NCBI GenBank assembly: GCA_023313575.1 | Contig: JAJTTP010000003.1 | Coordinates: 2,356,001 to 2,420,000 of the forward strand | Source: Eutypella sp. D-1 | Lineage: Eukaryota > Ascomycota > Sordariomycetes > Xylariales > Diatrypaceae | DNA: 64,000 nt | Direction: 5' to 3' | In this document: positions 33,287-45,527 of the stretch, piece by piece | Position numbering within the stretch: position 1 is the first letter of the stretch | How the letters are laid out: every line of letters starts with the position of its first letter | Notes under the pieces: model-generated | The model's database searches: none | What the model was told of the DNA's origin: nothing | Seen by the model: the letters and a program-made list of their open reading frames with translations, nothing else | Program-made: the position numbers and the translations under genes

Positions 33287-35885
33287 ATGTCGCTCCTATC
33301 AAGGCCCTCGCGGTCACCCCAACCGCCTTTAACCGCCGCCGCCACCGCCGCTTCTAACAATAATCGCACCTCCGATCCGAGCAGTTCTAAATCGAAAACC
33401 TCTTCCCTCGATAGCCAAACAGTGACTTCGTCTCAGCATTCTTCATTGTCCGCCCTGAAGCGACAGAATACCATTGCCAACCCTTATCCCCAACGGAAGC
33501 TGCGCTCCCAATACCCGCGCGGCTCCACCGAAAACCATGTCGAGTACATATTGGTTGCCTCCTTCGACATTGACCGTGGCCCGGTCATGGAGCACCAGTA
33601 TCCCGTTGCCATCACCGGCGATGAGCATATGCTGGCTGAGCTCATGTTGCCCGATCAAGCCCACGCGCGCACTCAGGATTGGACCATATTCTTCTTACAC
33701 AAAGATACCACCCCGGAGGAGGATGAGGAGGAAAAGAAGGCCCGCGATGCGAGGCGGAGGAGAAGGAGGCGCAGACGAGATAGGGAGGCCGGCATAATTC
33801 CCGAGGACGAGGATTCCGCTGATGACCATAATGACGATGACGACGATGACGATGATTATGACGATGACTGGGATGACGACGAGTCGAGCGACGAAGAGCC
33901 CGAGGGCGGCGAAGGGCCTCCTCTAGTATACGTACTGAACCTGGTATACACGAAAAAGGACAAGACTGTGAAAAGAGGTGCCATTGTCAAATCTATGGCC
34001 ATATGCACACGTCATCCCTTCTTACATATATATAAGGTAGGTCGACCAATGCCCTATTTCCACTGCGGCGCATGCTAAACTAGCCATCAGCCTCTGTTGT
34101 TACTTGCCCTTGAGGAGTACTTCAAATCCCCGGTCACGGAGACCTTATCCATGCTCTTCGACGCTGTCAACAGCATGGACCTTTCCCTCATGCCTAAGCT
34201 GAATATACTGGAGAGGCATCTCTTACTGGCCAGTGACAACAAGGATCTCTTCGTCGAGAAGTTCGAGCAGATGGTGCAAATGCGCATGGCCCAGGAAAAA
34301 GCAGGCCACGTCGAAGAGCCCTTGGACACAGGTCGAAGCCCACCAAAGCCACAGGAGATATCCCGAGCCGGAACTAAGGCCCATGTCGAGGGACAATCGG
34401 CTTATACGGTCCCGCGAGACACTCACGAGTTCGAAACCAAGGTCATGTACAAGGGTATACCCATTCCGGTCAAGATACCAACGGCGATCATGCCAGAGAC
34501 GGTCGGAGATTTCTCGCTTGTTAAGCTCATCCAGAACTTCTCCGAGCCGCACGCGAAATCGCCACAGCCCTTCAATGTACATCCTCACCTCACCACAAAC
34601 GGTCCCTCCACCCATCCCATAATGGTGTTGGTCAATGCGCTCCTAACCCAGAAGAGGATCATCTTCCTGGGATACAACATGCCCTCAGGAGAGGTCGCGG
34701 AAGCGGTCCTTGCTGCTTGCGCACTCGCGTCAGGCGGCATGCTACGGGGATTCACTAGACATGCGTTCCCATATACAGATCTGACCAAGATTGATGACCT
34801 GCTGAAGGTACCGGGCTTCATCGCAGGGGTGACGAATCCTACCTTCGAGATGCACCCCGAGTGGTGGGACCTCCTCTGCGACATCCCGAGCGGCCGCATG
34901 AAGATCAGCAGCAAGATCGACCCGGCGCCCATGACCGAGGGGCTGTCTTACTTTTACCAACAGAACCCGGCCTTCGCGAACCAACTCAGCGGTGCGAGCA
35001 ATGCATCAACGGACCTTACGGGGGACGTGGTGTTCATGAACGATATTCTTAAGAGCATATCGGCCAGGCTCGGCGAGCGCGTGATCCGCGCCAAGTGGCG
35101 CGACTGGGTCGTCAAATTCACCCGCATAGCCGCCGCCTTCGAGGAGAGCGTCTACGGCGCCAGCGCCCTGTATATCGGCGGCGACGAGGTGAACCACATG
35201 CCGGGGCACGCCGGCCACGGCTACGTCTGGGCGGACGACGCCGCGAAGCAGAAGGAGCTGGCAGGGAACGTGTGCAGGATCGAGGGGTGGCGGAATACTA
35301 GGAGTTACTACAGCTACATCCAGGTGAGTAAAGGATGAAACCCCCCCTCTCGCCGCTTTTGCATGGAGGGTCATCGCACGTTACTGACGAGACGGGCGGT
35401 CAACCGCCGCGACCCAGGACCTCGCACAGCTCTACCAGCTCCGGCCGCTCAAGGGGCTGGACCTGCACCACATGCACGACCGGCTGCGGACGCAGCGACT
35501 GACGCCGACGGCAAGCCGGGAGATCTACCTATCGTTCCACCGGCACGTGAACAGCTACGACGAGGTGCTGCTGCTGCTGTCGGTGGCGCCGGAGTCGCAC
35601 GCGGGGCTCTTCTACCTCGCGCTCGGCCTCTTCCACCGCGACCGGGACGTCCGCATCCGGGTCGCCGACCTCCTCGACCGCATCGCTCGCCACGAGGCCG
35701 GCGTCCACTGGTGGCGCGGCCTCAGCAAGTTCGAGAAGCTTGCCTTCCACCGCGTCAGGCGCGAGGCCGACGCCGCCAAGCTCAACGCTCACCGTCAGCA
35801 GCAGCTCGACGACGCCGCAGCCGCCGCCGCCGGTGGCCTCGACGGAGGCGCTGCCGCGGATCCTGTAAACAAGAGAGCCAGTTAG
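33287..35885 (+). CDS. afi1: Arf3-interacting protein Afi1 (Afi1 docking domain plus SPA/DENN domain)
   Basis: Exons are 33287-34036, 34091-35323 and 35418-35885; introns of 54 and 94 bp, both phase 0. The product is 816 aa. After a Ser-rich tail, [22 protein letters not shown] (about residues 85-106) opens the Afi1 domain, which docks the small GTPase Arf3 at sites of polarised growth. The SPA part follows with [62 protein letters not shown] and [14 protein letters not shown]. This is the DENN-like core of polarity-axis stabilising proteins. Between them lie a run of nine arginines and a very acidic Asp-rich stretch (about 155-205). The C-terminus ends in an Ala-rich tail. Such proteins act at the cell cortex in hyphal polarity and exocytosis. 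Confidence 0.9.
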
Positions 35886-36935
35886 TTGGCCGTCTTAAGG
35901 AGTACGGCGGTATTGTACGTATTGCATCCTGGCCTAGTGGTAGTAGTAGTTGGAGCTGGCGGGCTAGTTATGATTTATAGAGCGAAAGTCAAAACTTCAT
36001 AACCTAAGGTCATATATACATATATATGATAGAGGCAAGACGCAAGAGGCGTGCCTCTTTTGACCAAGTCTCGGCCTCTGGGCTCTGCTATGTTGTTACG
36101 AGGGACGAATCACGATATTCCACTGGGCTACATATGGGTATCTGGGAAGCGGCCGTTTAGTTCGGCCAAGGCAAAAAAAAAGGGGGGGGAGGAGGAGAGA
36201 GGACGTGGGGTGGAGGGAGACAAAGACAGGTTGGGATAGGTGGTCGTTGGTTTCGACACACCTCGCGAATTGAAGATATCCGCAACCATACGCAGTCTTT
36301 TCCCCCGGATTCTTTTTATACGTGCGGCCTAGCTAGTTGTTGGTCTTGCTTGGCGTTTAGGGAGTTATATATATTCCGGTTTTCCTCTTTGCCCTTTCGC
36401 CATTTCGTCGCCTTTTTTTTTTCATCTGCGCTACTTCGCTTCATGCTGGACCAATGGTGCTCGCTACGTAACCTGTGCATGTGTTAAGTGATTGACCACG
36501 CCTGCAAAAACTAGACACGTACGCAACTGGACCCGACAGAATATGGAAACTTTTGCGTAGTAGGAAACGGCGTAGTTTTCTTTTTGGAACTGGTCTCAAT
36601 TCTTTTTTTTCCCGGCCGCCTTCCGATTTCATTTCTTGTCTCTTCCGCTTGCTATACTGTGTCATGGTCTCAGTGCCGCTTTCGGCACGGTAAATATATA
36701 TGTACATACATACACGGATCCGCAGATTCTCCCTTCGTGGGGTTGGTAGCGAGTTCCCGCTTCCTGTCTAACCCCCAATATGTATAGCGTAACATAAACA
36801 GGACATTTCTTTTAATAAAAATCGTCTCGGAACGAAGCGCGGCGCGTGATATATCGAGGTATTCATTCCTCACTCGACCGTCGTCGCGCGCGCTCTTAAA
36901 CCCCTTCTCCTCCTGGTTATGAGACTACCCGTTGT
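35886..36935. other. Convergent intergenic region
   Basis: 3' flanks of Afi1 and of the minus-strand esterase. It contains A-, G- and T-homopolymers (about 36170-36190, 36411-36422, 36602-36611) and TATA-rich stretches. No gene was seen. Confidence 0.4.
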
Positions 36936-38063
36936 CTACCCCAGCAGGTACTTGGCGGCGTGCTTGACATGGTCCTCGGCGAAGGTCGAGATGAAGAAGT
37001 AGGAGTGGTCGTAGTCCTGTAGAGGCGCATGGCTTGGTCAGCACGTCCTTAGACACGACAAAGTACATCCCGCTCACGCGGTGGGTTGCGTTTAAGTGTT
37101 TTCAGTGGACACCCAGAAGGGGACGATGGGTTTATGCAGGGGGTACTCACGGGCTGGTACCGGACCTCTAGGCCCTTGATGCCTGCCTCCTTGGCGGCCT
37201 TCTCCAGGTTCTCGGGCAGAAGCTGTCCCTGCTTGTAGAAGTTGTCACCGGTGCCGACGTCGATGAGCGCATTGAAGTCGCCCTTCCACCTGTGGGGTTG
37301 TAATTCAGGTGTCAGCAGGTGTTCCTCCCCGGATTATAATTCCTTTTTTCCCCGAACAAAACCAATCCCGTCACCTCGTTAGGTGTTCAACTCACCCCTT
37401 GATCAGCTCGGTGGCATCGTGCTTCTTCCACTCCTCCTTGTCCTCGCCGAGGTAGCCCTTGAAGGCCTTCTCGCCCCAGGGGCAGCGGCTGGGGTTGCAG
37501 ATGGCAGAGAAGGCGCTGATGCTGCGGTATTTGCCAGGGTTCTTGAGGAAGAGGGTCAGGGCGCCGTGGCCGCCCATGCTGTGGCCCGTAATGCCGGCGT
37601 TGGCGAGGTCGAGGACGTCGGCCAGGGACTGCTCGGCAGCGAGGGCTTCGGGCAGCTCGCGCGACACGTAGGTCTCCATGCGGTAGCCGCCGTCGCGCCA
37701 GGCCGGGACCGTGGCGTCGACGTAGAAGCCGGCTCCCGTGCCGAAGTCGTAGGCGTCGTCCTCGCCGGCGATCCCGGCGCCCCGCGGCGACGTGTCCGGC
37801 CACACGACCGCCAGCCCCGCCCGCGAGGCCGCCGCGTGCACGAACCCCTTCTCCGCGCAGTTATCCGGCGTGCACGTCAGGCCCGACAGGTAGTACAGCA
37901 CGGGGACCTTGGCGGCCGGTTTGCTGGACGGGTAGGAGGCGGCGACCGACGGGGGCAGGTAGACGTACACGCTCATCGGGGTCTTGGTGGACGTCGAGGC
38001 GTGCGAGAGCTTCAACAGCTTGCCGCCGAAGGTGGCGATGGTGGCCTTGGTCTCGAAGGTCAT
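36936..38063 (-). CDS. S-formylglutathione hydrolase (esterase D family)
   Basis: Three exons: 38063-37396, 37289-37151 and 37016-36936; introns of 106 and 134 bp with GTGAGT and GT donors, frame kept. The product is 295 aa, normal for the family. It hydrolyses S-formylglutathione to formate and glutathione, the last step of cytosolic formaldehyde detoxification. The catalytic serine is S162 in GHSMGGHG, the acid D238 in GTGDNF, and the base H273 in DYDHSYFF. SGLTCTPDNCAEKG and PDTSPRGAG are family signatures near the oxyanion site. The GC-rich coding strand creates long antisense open frames, which I treat as shadows. Confidence 0.95.
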
Positions 38064-39091
38064 GCTTGCCGATGTGTTGTGGTTTTCTCGTTGTGCGGTA
38101 TCGTCGTCTTCTGGTAGTGTACGTGTTGAATCTCCTGGGCGTTGCTGGTTTTGTCTGTGTTTGTTACGGGGATATTGATGGAGGAGGGGCATAACGGGGT
38201 GTACTTGGGAACTTGGTAAGAGGTAATGGGTACCTGGTAGGTTTAGACGAAATGCCCGGTACTTAGATCCAAGAATAAGGGGAGACCTCGGGAACCAGCC
38301 TACAATTATGAAATCGTCGTACCAGCCCAAGTAGCTCCCCTCCCCTCCCCTCCTCTCCGTCATGCCGACGGCACTTTTGCTAATTCCCCCTCCCTCACCC
38401 TCCACCAGATACTACTAAGTAACTTCTAGATATGTATATAAAAGAATAGAGCCAGTGAGCTTCCCCGCCATTGGATGCGCGGCCCCCCCGACGGGTTCGA
38501 TGAGATCACAATCGTTTCTATCTAAAAGATGCCGAACCCCACATCCCACTCGACGCCATCCCAGTTGGCGTCATTCCGGGAGCTTGGCTTTTGAACTTGT
38601 TGGAGCTTCTAGACCTTGATGAACATGAACATATTGGAACCTTCGAAATACTTCACAGCAAGATATAGCCGGAGACACATAAATAAGCGATGAAGTCCCT
38701 GTCACATGTAAAAATTGAACATGTGAATTAAATTTGAAGGTATATACACAGAAGTAGCAGGTTCTTTTCCAATTGTGATAAACACTGAATCGATTCGTCC
38801 GTAAAACCGCCTTCCCCTCCATCCCTGCACATGCTTCCTATCTAAAGTAGGTACCTTACTTAGCCAAGCCCGAATCCCGACGGACCCCCGAACCGAAGCT
38901 CCGGATGAAGTAATGTAATCTGATCAACGACCCTACTACCTTCGGAGACGGATTCGGTACATTGCATTGGCATATTATTGTTTATTTGCTGTACTAATAT
39001 GGATCTATAGTCGTCATTATTACTCTCCCCGTTTCCTTTTTTTTTTTTCTCTTTTATCCTTTCTCTGTGTCGGCCGTGAGTTATCGATTTG
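38064..39091. other. Intergenic region
   Basis: Promoter of the esterase gene on the left and 3' flank of the secreted-protein gene on the right. No further gene was recognised. Confidence 0.4.
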
Positions 39092-39731
39092 TTAATTCGC
39101 TTCCGTCGCCGTGGTCGTCGTCTCGTTTAGATGACAATCAAAGGACCCGATGAGGTGCTCCCAGTTGATCGCCGAGAGGTCCCACTTGCGCGGGTTGTAG
39201 AAGTCGACGGCGCCGAAGGTGCATCCCGTCGGCGAGGTGCAAATTTCCGAGCAGTTGCCGCTGTCCGTCATCAGCATTTCCACCCTCATTAAGAAGATGT
39301 CCCGTCGGGGAGAGTAGGGGCAAGAGGGGGAAAAGGGGGACAGAGAAAGTTCAGGTAACTCACGCCCTCGGATAGCAGTAAAAGCCGTCGCCGTCGGGCG
39401 CGAACGTCGCGGCGTTGCGCTGCAGGTCTCCCGGCACGTTGTGGCACTCCTCCAGCGAGTACGTCGAGTGGAAGCACGTGCCCGTCGCGTTGGCGCCCTC
39501 GCAGATGAGGATCTAGTAGCGGCATCCCGTCATTCGATTAGCCCACCTTCCTTATTTCTCGTACGTGGTCTTCAAGATTTGGAGATCGGGATATGGGGAT
39601 GATGAGGGAATACATACACCGCCCACTGCCCGGGTTTTCAGCGGCGAGTTCGTCGTGGGCGCCGCCGAGACGCACGATGTGCCGGCGACGACGGCGGCGA
39701 TAAGCCTCGTGATCGTCGTTGGAAGTTGCAT
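39092..39731 (-). CDS. Small secreted cysteine-rich protein
   Basis: Three exons: 39731-39618, 39512-39364 and 39284-39092; introns of 105 and 79 bp (GTATGT and GTGAGT donors) in agreeing phases. The product is 151 aa. The N-terminus MQLPTTITRLIAAVVAGTSCVSA is a typical signal peptide, cut probably before APTT. The mature part is about 127 residues with eight cysteines (in ILICEG, TGTCF, EECHN, FYCYP, GNCSE, EICTS, GCTFG, SFDCH), enough for four disulfides. It belongs by look to a widespread ascomycete family of secreted proteins without known role; the text ATFAPDGDGFYCYP and TSPTGCTFG seems conserved. In a plant- or insect-associated fungus it would be an effector candidate; the sequence alone does not show this. 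Confidence 0.85.
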
Positions 39732-41906
39732 GGTGGGTTTGGGCTAGTTAGTAGGGTGGGTTCTTGGTATGGGGTCGTGAAGTAGATACTAGCTCGCGGT
39801 ATTAAATGGAGTGAAAACGTGTGTAAGTAGGTATTGCTGCTGTCCGGGCTATCGGTGCATAACTAATAATAAATTACGACTATTACTGACGTTTGATGTA
39901 TATGTATCGTACGAGTGGGGAGATATCAGGGAGAGGGGAGACAGCTACGGAGCACCGAGGCATAAACAGTTGCAATGGGGCATTGCATCCTTATATATAA
40001 GCAAGTAGATAGATAGCGTGTGCTCTCAGTCAAGCATCTGATGATCGACAATCCTCGCAGTCCAGCCCTTCGTCCCATGCACCACGGCATCCGGCATCCG
40101 GCAGCAGCAGCAGCAGCAGCAGGATCGGCACTAAGGCAAGGCGGACATGAATCTCTATTCCTGAGTTACCTTGAACAACTCCCACACGTCTGTTCTCTCC
40201 CGTCCGCGTGAGCAGGCGACTGAGCCAATGACGTCGGTAAAGCTGTTGGGCGAGCAAGCTATTTTGATGAACAAAGCAAGGGGTAGAAGAGGGGGTCGAG
40301 CAGTCAGTCAGTCCGATCGTCAGTGGCTCTCTATGTACGCCTGCTGCTGCTGACGGCGGGGGGTGGGCGGTGTGTACCGATAATAACCTCGCCTAATAAG
40401 TGCATAGCTAATATTTATACGTAGCCTACATGCACTGGTTCTTTTCTCGTCGTTGCACATGACGCTCGAGAATGAGGGCCGACCACTACAGGTAGGAATG
40501 GATAAACGGATAGGGATAGGCCATTTACAAGGGCGAAATAGGTATAGCATGGAAATATCGTCTCGTATATAGATCTGACAGGCCGCATGCATGTCTTCGA
40601 AGCTAAGCTGCACGCACCTTTCCGGGCTACACACGTTTGAACCGCCGAAAAGCTGCTTAATTGCTGTCAGATATGTGCGTATGTAGGTACGTAAGTATGA
40701 TTCGAGGTCCTCCCTGTCGTCATTTTCTGAAATTCTCCGTCCAATTGGGAGAGGGGGGGTTGGCTTGATTGGCCGACCAGTCACACACACGATTTGGGTT
40801 ACGCTGGCTTTTTGAATACGAACTCGATCGACAGACATGGGATTGATTGATGGATTGATTGATCGAGTTTTTCTTTTGCGGCCTCGCGCAGGTCTCTTCT
40901 TCTTCTTCTTATTACCCCAGCCTCTGCGCTTGGCTTGGCACACGTCGATTGCTAATTACCTCGCCCTCTTGCATACTATTTGTTTACTTTGGCTGCCTTC
41001 ATCATTAGCCAGAGTCGCTTCGAAGAGTGCGAAATTAAGCAGGGAAGGATTTTGTATTTTATTTAAATCCGGATCCGGCTAACTTTGATTACATAGACGT
41101 TCAGTCCATACCTTGTGCGGCTACCTACCGAGTGGGGGGGGGGACCGGGGTTCTTTGTTCTCTTGCTGAAAGTAGGAGCCGGAGGTATCGAGGGCGTCTC
41201 CGGAGGCTGGGGTGATCAACAGGACTATGGCCCTATTCACATCCGCTTCTGGGGGTTGGCTTTCGCATGCATATTCAACTGCCAAGGCTCATTAATGAAC
41301 CGACTATTAATCTGTCCGAGTAACATCGATTTGTAGTGTCAATGTCTGATCAGTCCGCCTGCACTTGTAAGCAGGCCTACTTATACGAAGTAGAGGCCCG
41401 GCAGCCACTAGTAGCCCTGTTGGAATCGAAGTGGATACAACAACATCGTCAGCATGACAACGGACGACTCAAAAGGTGATGGAGATAGGCCATATTTAGG
41501 CAGTCATGTCGCGTCTACTAAAAGCAAGACGTGAGGAGTGTCTTGGGTGTATCCCGTACAGTAACCATGCAGTGCAAGGTAGAAAGTTTTTCTTTTTGGT
41601 ATAATTTTAAAAGGCAAACCACGAAACGCCACGCTCAATGCACATCTTCTCTCTCATCTAAATTATTTATCACCGCCATCAAAGTTGATTCCTGGATGCA
41701 GCCGCAATGCAAGGAACTTCGCGCAGATTGCAACCAGTTGAAACCAGATGATCTCGTGCCCAGACAAGTAAGGAAGGAATTTATTCCATTGGGGGACGCT
41801 TCATTGAAGCAGCTCCTCGCAGGTCCAGTCCTCGTAGCTACAGTAAAGCAAAGGTCAGCGATACCGTCCTTCACGAGTTAATAAAAAGGTATACGGGTAG
41901 GACGTA
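39732..41906. other. Long intergenic region with microsatellites
   Basis: 2.2 kb. It contains a (CAG)n run near 40099-40122, a TTGATTGA-type repeat (about 40841-40864), a TCT run (about 40892-40909) and a short G run near 41136. A plus-strand frame ending near 41881 is best read as the 3' flank of RPB6. No gene was supported. Confidence 0.45.
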
Positions 41907-42459
41907 CTAGCCGTCGGGCATGTAGCGACGGATGATGAGGGGGATCTTCTTCTCGCGCAGCTCCTTGATGGCGATCTGCAGGGGATCGGACTCGCCCTCG
42001 AGGTCTACGAGCACGGGGGCGTTCATGCTGATCTGGAGAGCGCGGGTGCCGAGGATACGGGCCCTCTCGTACTTGGTCATGTATGGAGTGGTGGTGCGTT
42101 CCTCATTAGGAATCTTCTTGTCCTTATGCGACTGATCGTTGCCCTTGCCCCTGTTGGCCTGCGCAGAAGGGTCGCCGGAGATGACCACATTATCCTCATC
42201 CTCGACACCCCGCCGGTTGGCCTCATCGTCATCGTCGCCCTCGGGCACCTCAGGCTCGAGCTCGTCGTCATCAAGAGGCTCGTCTTCATCGAACATAGGC
42301 TCCTCACTATTATCATGTCACATCACCGGGTCAGCTAGCCAGTCGTTTTGGATTGTGAGATCGGGGTGCTGTCGTGGCGGTTGGCGGATTCAAGTCGCGC
42401 CTCGATGGATGATTCAGCACTTACGCGCCCATGTCCTGGTCATCTCCGAAGTCCGACAT
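41907..42459 (-). CDS. RPB6: RNA polymerase subunit RPB6 (ABC23), shared by Pol I, II and III
   Basis: Two exons: 42459-42425, a 35-nt first exon coding [11 protein letters not shown], and 42306-41907, across a 118-bp GTAAGT...ATAG intron. The product is 144 aa. The acidic N-terminal half ([23 protein letters not shown]) is followed by the highly conserved core [29 protein letters not shown] and the ending [24 protein letters not shown]6 sits near the base of the clamp in all three nuclear RNA polymerases. The tiny first exon is easy to miss; it gives the canonical acidic Asp-rich start. Single-copy housekeeping gene. Confidence 0.96.
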
Positions 42460-43092
42460 GTTGACAAGATTACTGGAAGTCGAATAAAATTACTGGAGAG
42501 CTAGCTGGTTCTATGAAGGAGTGTGCCGAATTGATGAATTCGCAAAGGTGCAGATAGAATGTGGCGGAATCGGGAGTTGGGAATTGGTAATTGGTAATTG
42601 AAGCAAAAGGAAACGCTACGATGGAGAAACGCGCCTGCAAAATTTAGTACTTGGTAAAGAGCAAGGCTGAAAGAATTTCTATGGAGCAACCTTGGCAATT
42701 AGAAAGGTCTCGAAGCTAATCTGTGCTAAGCTTTCAAGGGTCAAGATGCACCCGGACGCACCTTACATACTAGTAGTAACAGGTGGCTAGTGCGCCAGGG
42801 GAGCTTCTCCATGTGGCTTATCGCCCACCTTAAATTTCGTTTACGTACAGTACCTAGGTACATATTGTAGTCTCGGGCCCATATTATTATTATTTAGCTT
42901 ATCTATAGGTATAGTACTTATCGATAACCATTATTTTATCTTTTATCACTGTAACTTTCATAATCACATTCGGAATTTTGGAGACCTACGATGAATACTT
43001 TACAAACCTCTACAGGTTTACAGCCGTCACATCGTCGACGCCTATATTCAGAGAATGTGACAGTTCCATCATAAGCCAACGGCAGTTCCGCA
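42460..43092. other. Divergent promoter region of RPB6 and TFIIIA
   Basis: 633 bp between two genes transcribed apart. Both encode parts of the basal transcription machinery, so shared control is conceivable. No clear motif was identified. Confidence 0.45.
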
Positions 43093-44856
43093 ATGAAGCG
43101 CAGGGCAGTGGACGCAGCGGAGGGTTCCAATCTGTCCAAGAAAAGCCGACTTAGCAAGGCAAGGTTTGGTAAGTCACATGAGTTGGATGGGATGGATGAA
43201 TGACATACTGGCACATATACTGGCACATATACTGACACTTCTGCTATTTATTTAGACGACTTAGATCAAGATTACAAGTCTGAAGTAGAGGATGATTTCT
43301 CCGATCAGGATTCCTACGCGGAGACACATGCTTCGACACATGCCTCCACCCAGCCTACCACGCTTTCCCAGCTCTCCCCAAGGCGCAAATTCCCTTCCGA
43401 GCTGAAGACCATTAAGTGCACCTTTCCGGGATGCGACAAGGTCTATAATCGTCCCGCTCGTCTTGCCGCTCACCTGAGATCACATACCAACGACCGGCCC
43501 TTCAAGTGTACCTATCCCGACTGCGACAAGACCTATATAGAGGAGAAGCACCTCAAGCAGCACATCAAAGGCTCTCATACCGCCGAGAGGAAATACACTT
43601 GCGCCGCTCCTGGATGCGATAAGAGCTTTCTTACTGCCACCCGTCTACGTCGACACCAGGCCGTTCACGAAGGTCAGGAGCGCTACAGGTGTCGCGATTA
43701 CCCACCCTGCAACCAGACGTTCCGCAAGCACCAGACTCTGCAACGGCATATCCGTTCCGAACATCTCCATGTCGCCGCATTTCAGTGTACTCGCAAAGAT
43801 CCCCAGACCGGGACGGTGTGCGGTGCTGGCTTCGACACAGCCGCTACCCTAAAGCGTCACGAAGAGAGGGAACATGGCGAGCTGCGATTCTGGTGCGACG
43901 AATGCGTCAGGCATCTGGACGAGCACGGAAACCCGAAGCGCACAGGCTTCCCCACGGCCTGGCTCCTGCAGAACCACATAAAACAAGTCCACGCAAACTG
44001 CATGTTCTGCGGGCTGTCGTGCAATGGCAGGGAGGAGCTCGAGGAACACATCGAAGAGCAGCATTCCAAGCAGAGCCTGGAAGGGCGCAAGAACATCGCA
44101 TGTACCTGGCCCGGGTGCAACAAGATGTTCACGAAGAAGTCGAACCTCTACGCTCACGTACGCCAGGTCCACGAAGGTGTCCGTTTCGTCTGCGGCACCA
44201 TCGACCTCAGCAGCACCGAGGATCTGGCTTCTTGGCCCCAGTCAGACGGCTGCGGCGAGGGTTTCGCCACCAAGGCCAGCTTAGAGAATCACGTTCGATA
44301 CATACACCTGAAATATGAGCGGCCTCTAGGGACAGCGACGGAAAGCACGTCAGATAAGCAAGGCAGCCTGACGCTTCTCCACGAATTAACGGGCGTCGGT
44401 GGGAATTTGAGGCGCACCGTCCATTGCACGGTCCCCGGCTGTCTCCAGAAATTCTACAATAATAGCGAACGGGAGGCCCACATTCAGGCCCACCACGTTG
44501 TGGAGAAGGACGATCTTGCCAAACTCGGTATTATTATGGAGCCCGATGTGGGAGAGGACCCACCTGCCCCTGACACAGACCTTGGCCTGGGCCCTGGCGA
44601 ATGTCAAAACCCGCTTGGTACCTACAACCTACAAGATCTTTTCAAGCTCGAAGGCGATGGATTCGCACTATTACCAGGCCAGCAACCAGCCACAGGCGAC
44701 GACGAATCATTCTGGTACGGCGCGGATATGAAGGTGGCACTGCAGCCACCGCTGCTAGCGTCCGATGCCGAGTGGCGGCGGGATGAGGTGGAAATGCGTC
44801 AGCTCGTCGACGTCGGCGAGACCCTCGAGGACCTGATTGACCCTGCCCTAACCTGA
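43093..44856 (+). CDS. Transcription factor IIIA, C2H2 zinc-finger protein
   Basis: Exons are 43093-43168 and 43256-44856, across an 87-bp GTAAGT...TTAG intron. The product is 558 aa. Ten C2H2 or C2H2-like fingers can be counted. Finger 1 (residues 79-102) is CTFPGCDKVYNRPARLAAH, finger 2 CTYPDCDKTY, finger 3 CAAPGCDKSF, finger 4 CRDYPPCNQTF. Finger 5 has a long Cys-Cys gap (CTRKDPQTGTVCGAGF), 6 is CDEC with a stretched loop, 7 CMFCGLSC, 8 CTWPGCNKMF, 9 again has a long gap (CGTIDLSS...GCGEGF), and finger 10 (416-441) stands apart after a spacer. Nine clustered fingers plus one distant finger is the fungal TFIIIA layout. It binds the internal control region of 5S rRNA genes and recruits TFIIIC. 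The C-terminal 110 residues are acidic. Confidence 0.9.
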
Positions 44857-45527
44857 CCTGCACTCGAATTCTACTTACCAATCTGGCTTGCCACTTTCAT
44901 TGTTGGAGTTTAGAGGCGTACGGTGATTGATGATGGATGACTGACTATGACGAGACTCATGACGAAGGGGGTTTTGCAGCCAGGGCCTGTTAGCTAGAAG
45001 AGCGAGGGGGATGTTTACTGTTGATACCCCAATACTCATCTTTGTTTCAGCCGTAGACACCTGCTTGATTCAAGTATAGATCCTTACGATAGGATCGGGG
45101 ATATAGAAGCAAAGCCGTGAGCACAAGAAATGAAACAGCTTGCTAAGGTGATGGAGATAGCGGTTGTCGGACTGTTCCATTTCTTGCGTCCACGACTTGG
45201 GAAGGTCATGTAAAGAAGATGCTTGCTATCTAGCCCATTTTGCCTGTCTTAGATCATGTTACTCTATGTGGCTGTACAAGATCTTGCGAGTCGTCGTCAA
45301 GCTTCCAAAAACGGGAATTGGTTAACGAAGTAATTTGTAATAGACACATGTGGTACGTAAATTCATCCCGAACAAATAGGGACCCAGTACCCAGACTCCG
45401 CAGGGTCTTCTGCAGAGCAGTTACCTACTTAATATGTTCGGCAAATCCGTTCCCAATAGTTTTTTCGTCCTCCATTTGTACCGCAAACGTCACCATGCAT
45501 TTGTACCCACACCGATTATGTCGTCGA
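44857..45527. other. Intergenic region
   Basis: 3' flank of TFIIIA and promoter or leader of the hydrolase gene. An in-frame ATG at 45495 could extend the hydrolase by 11 residues. Nothing else was seen. Confidence 0.4.

Noticed and set aside
35363..35980. 205-aa frame at the end of Afi1
   Set aside because: Out-of-frame shadow of Afi1 exon 3.
37383..38117. 244-aa plus-strand open frame across the esterase gene
   Set aside because: Antisense shadow of the GC-rich S-formylglutathione hydrolase exon.
40320..40943. 207-aa minus-strand open frame
   Set aside because: Low-complexity basic start, no recognisable domain, lies in a gap full of microsatellites; likely chance.
41531..41881. 116-aa frame next to RPB6
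   Set aside because: No family resemblance; lies in the 3' flank of RPB6.
43689..44318. 209-aa frame inside TFIIIA
   Set aside because: Out-of-frame shadow; the zinc-finger frame is open throughout and lacks only an internal start codon.
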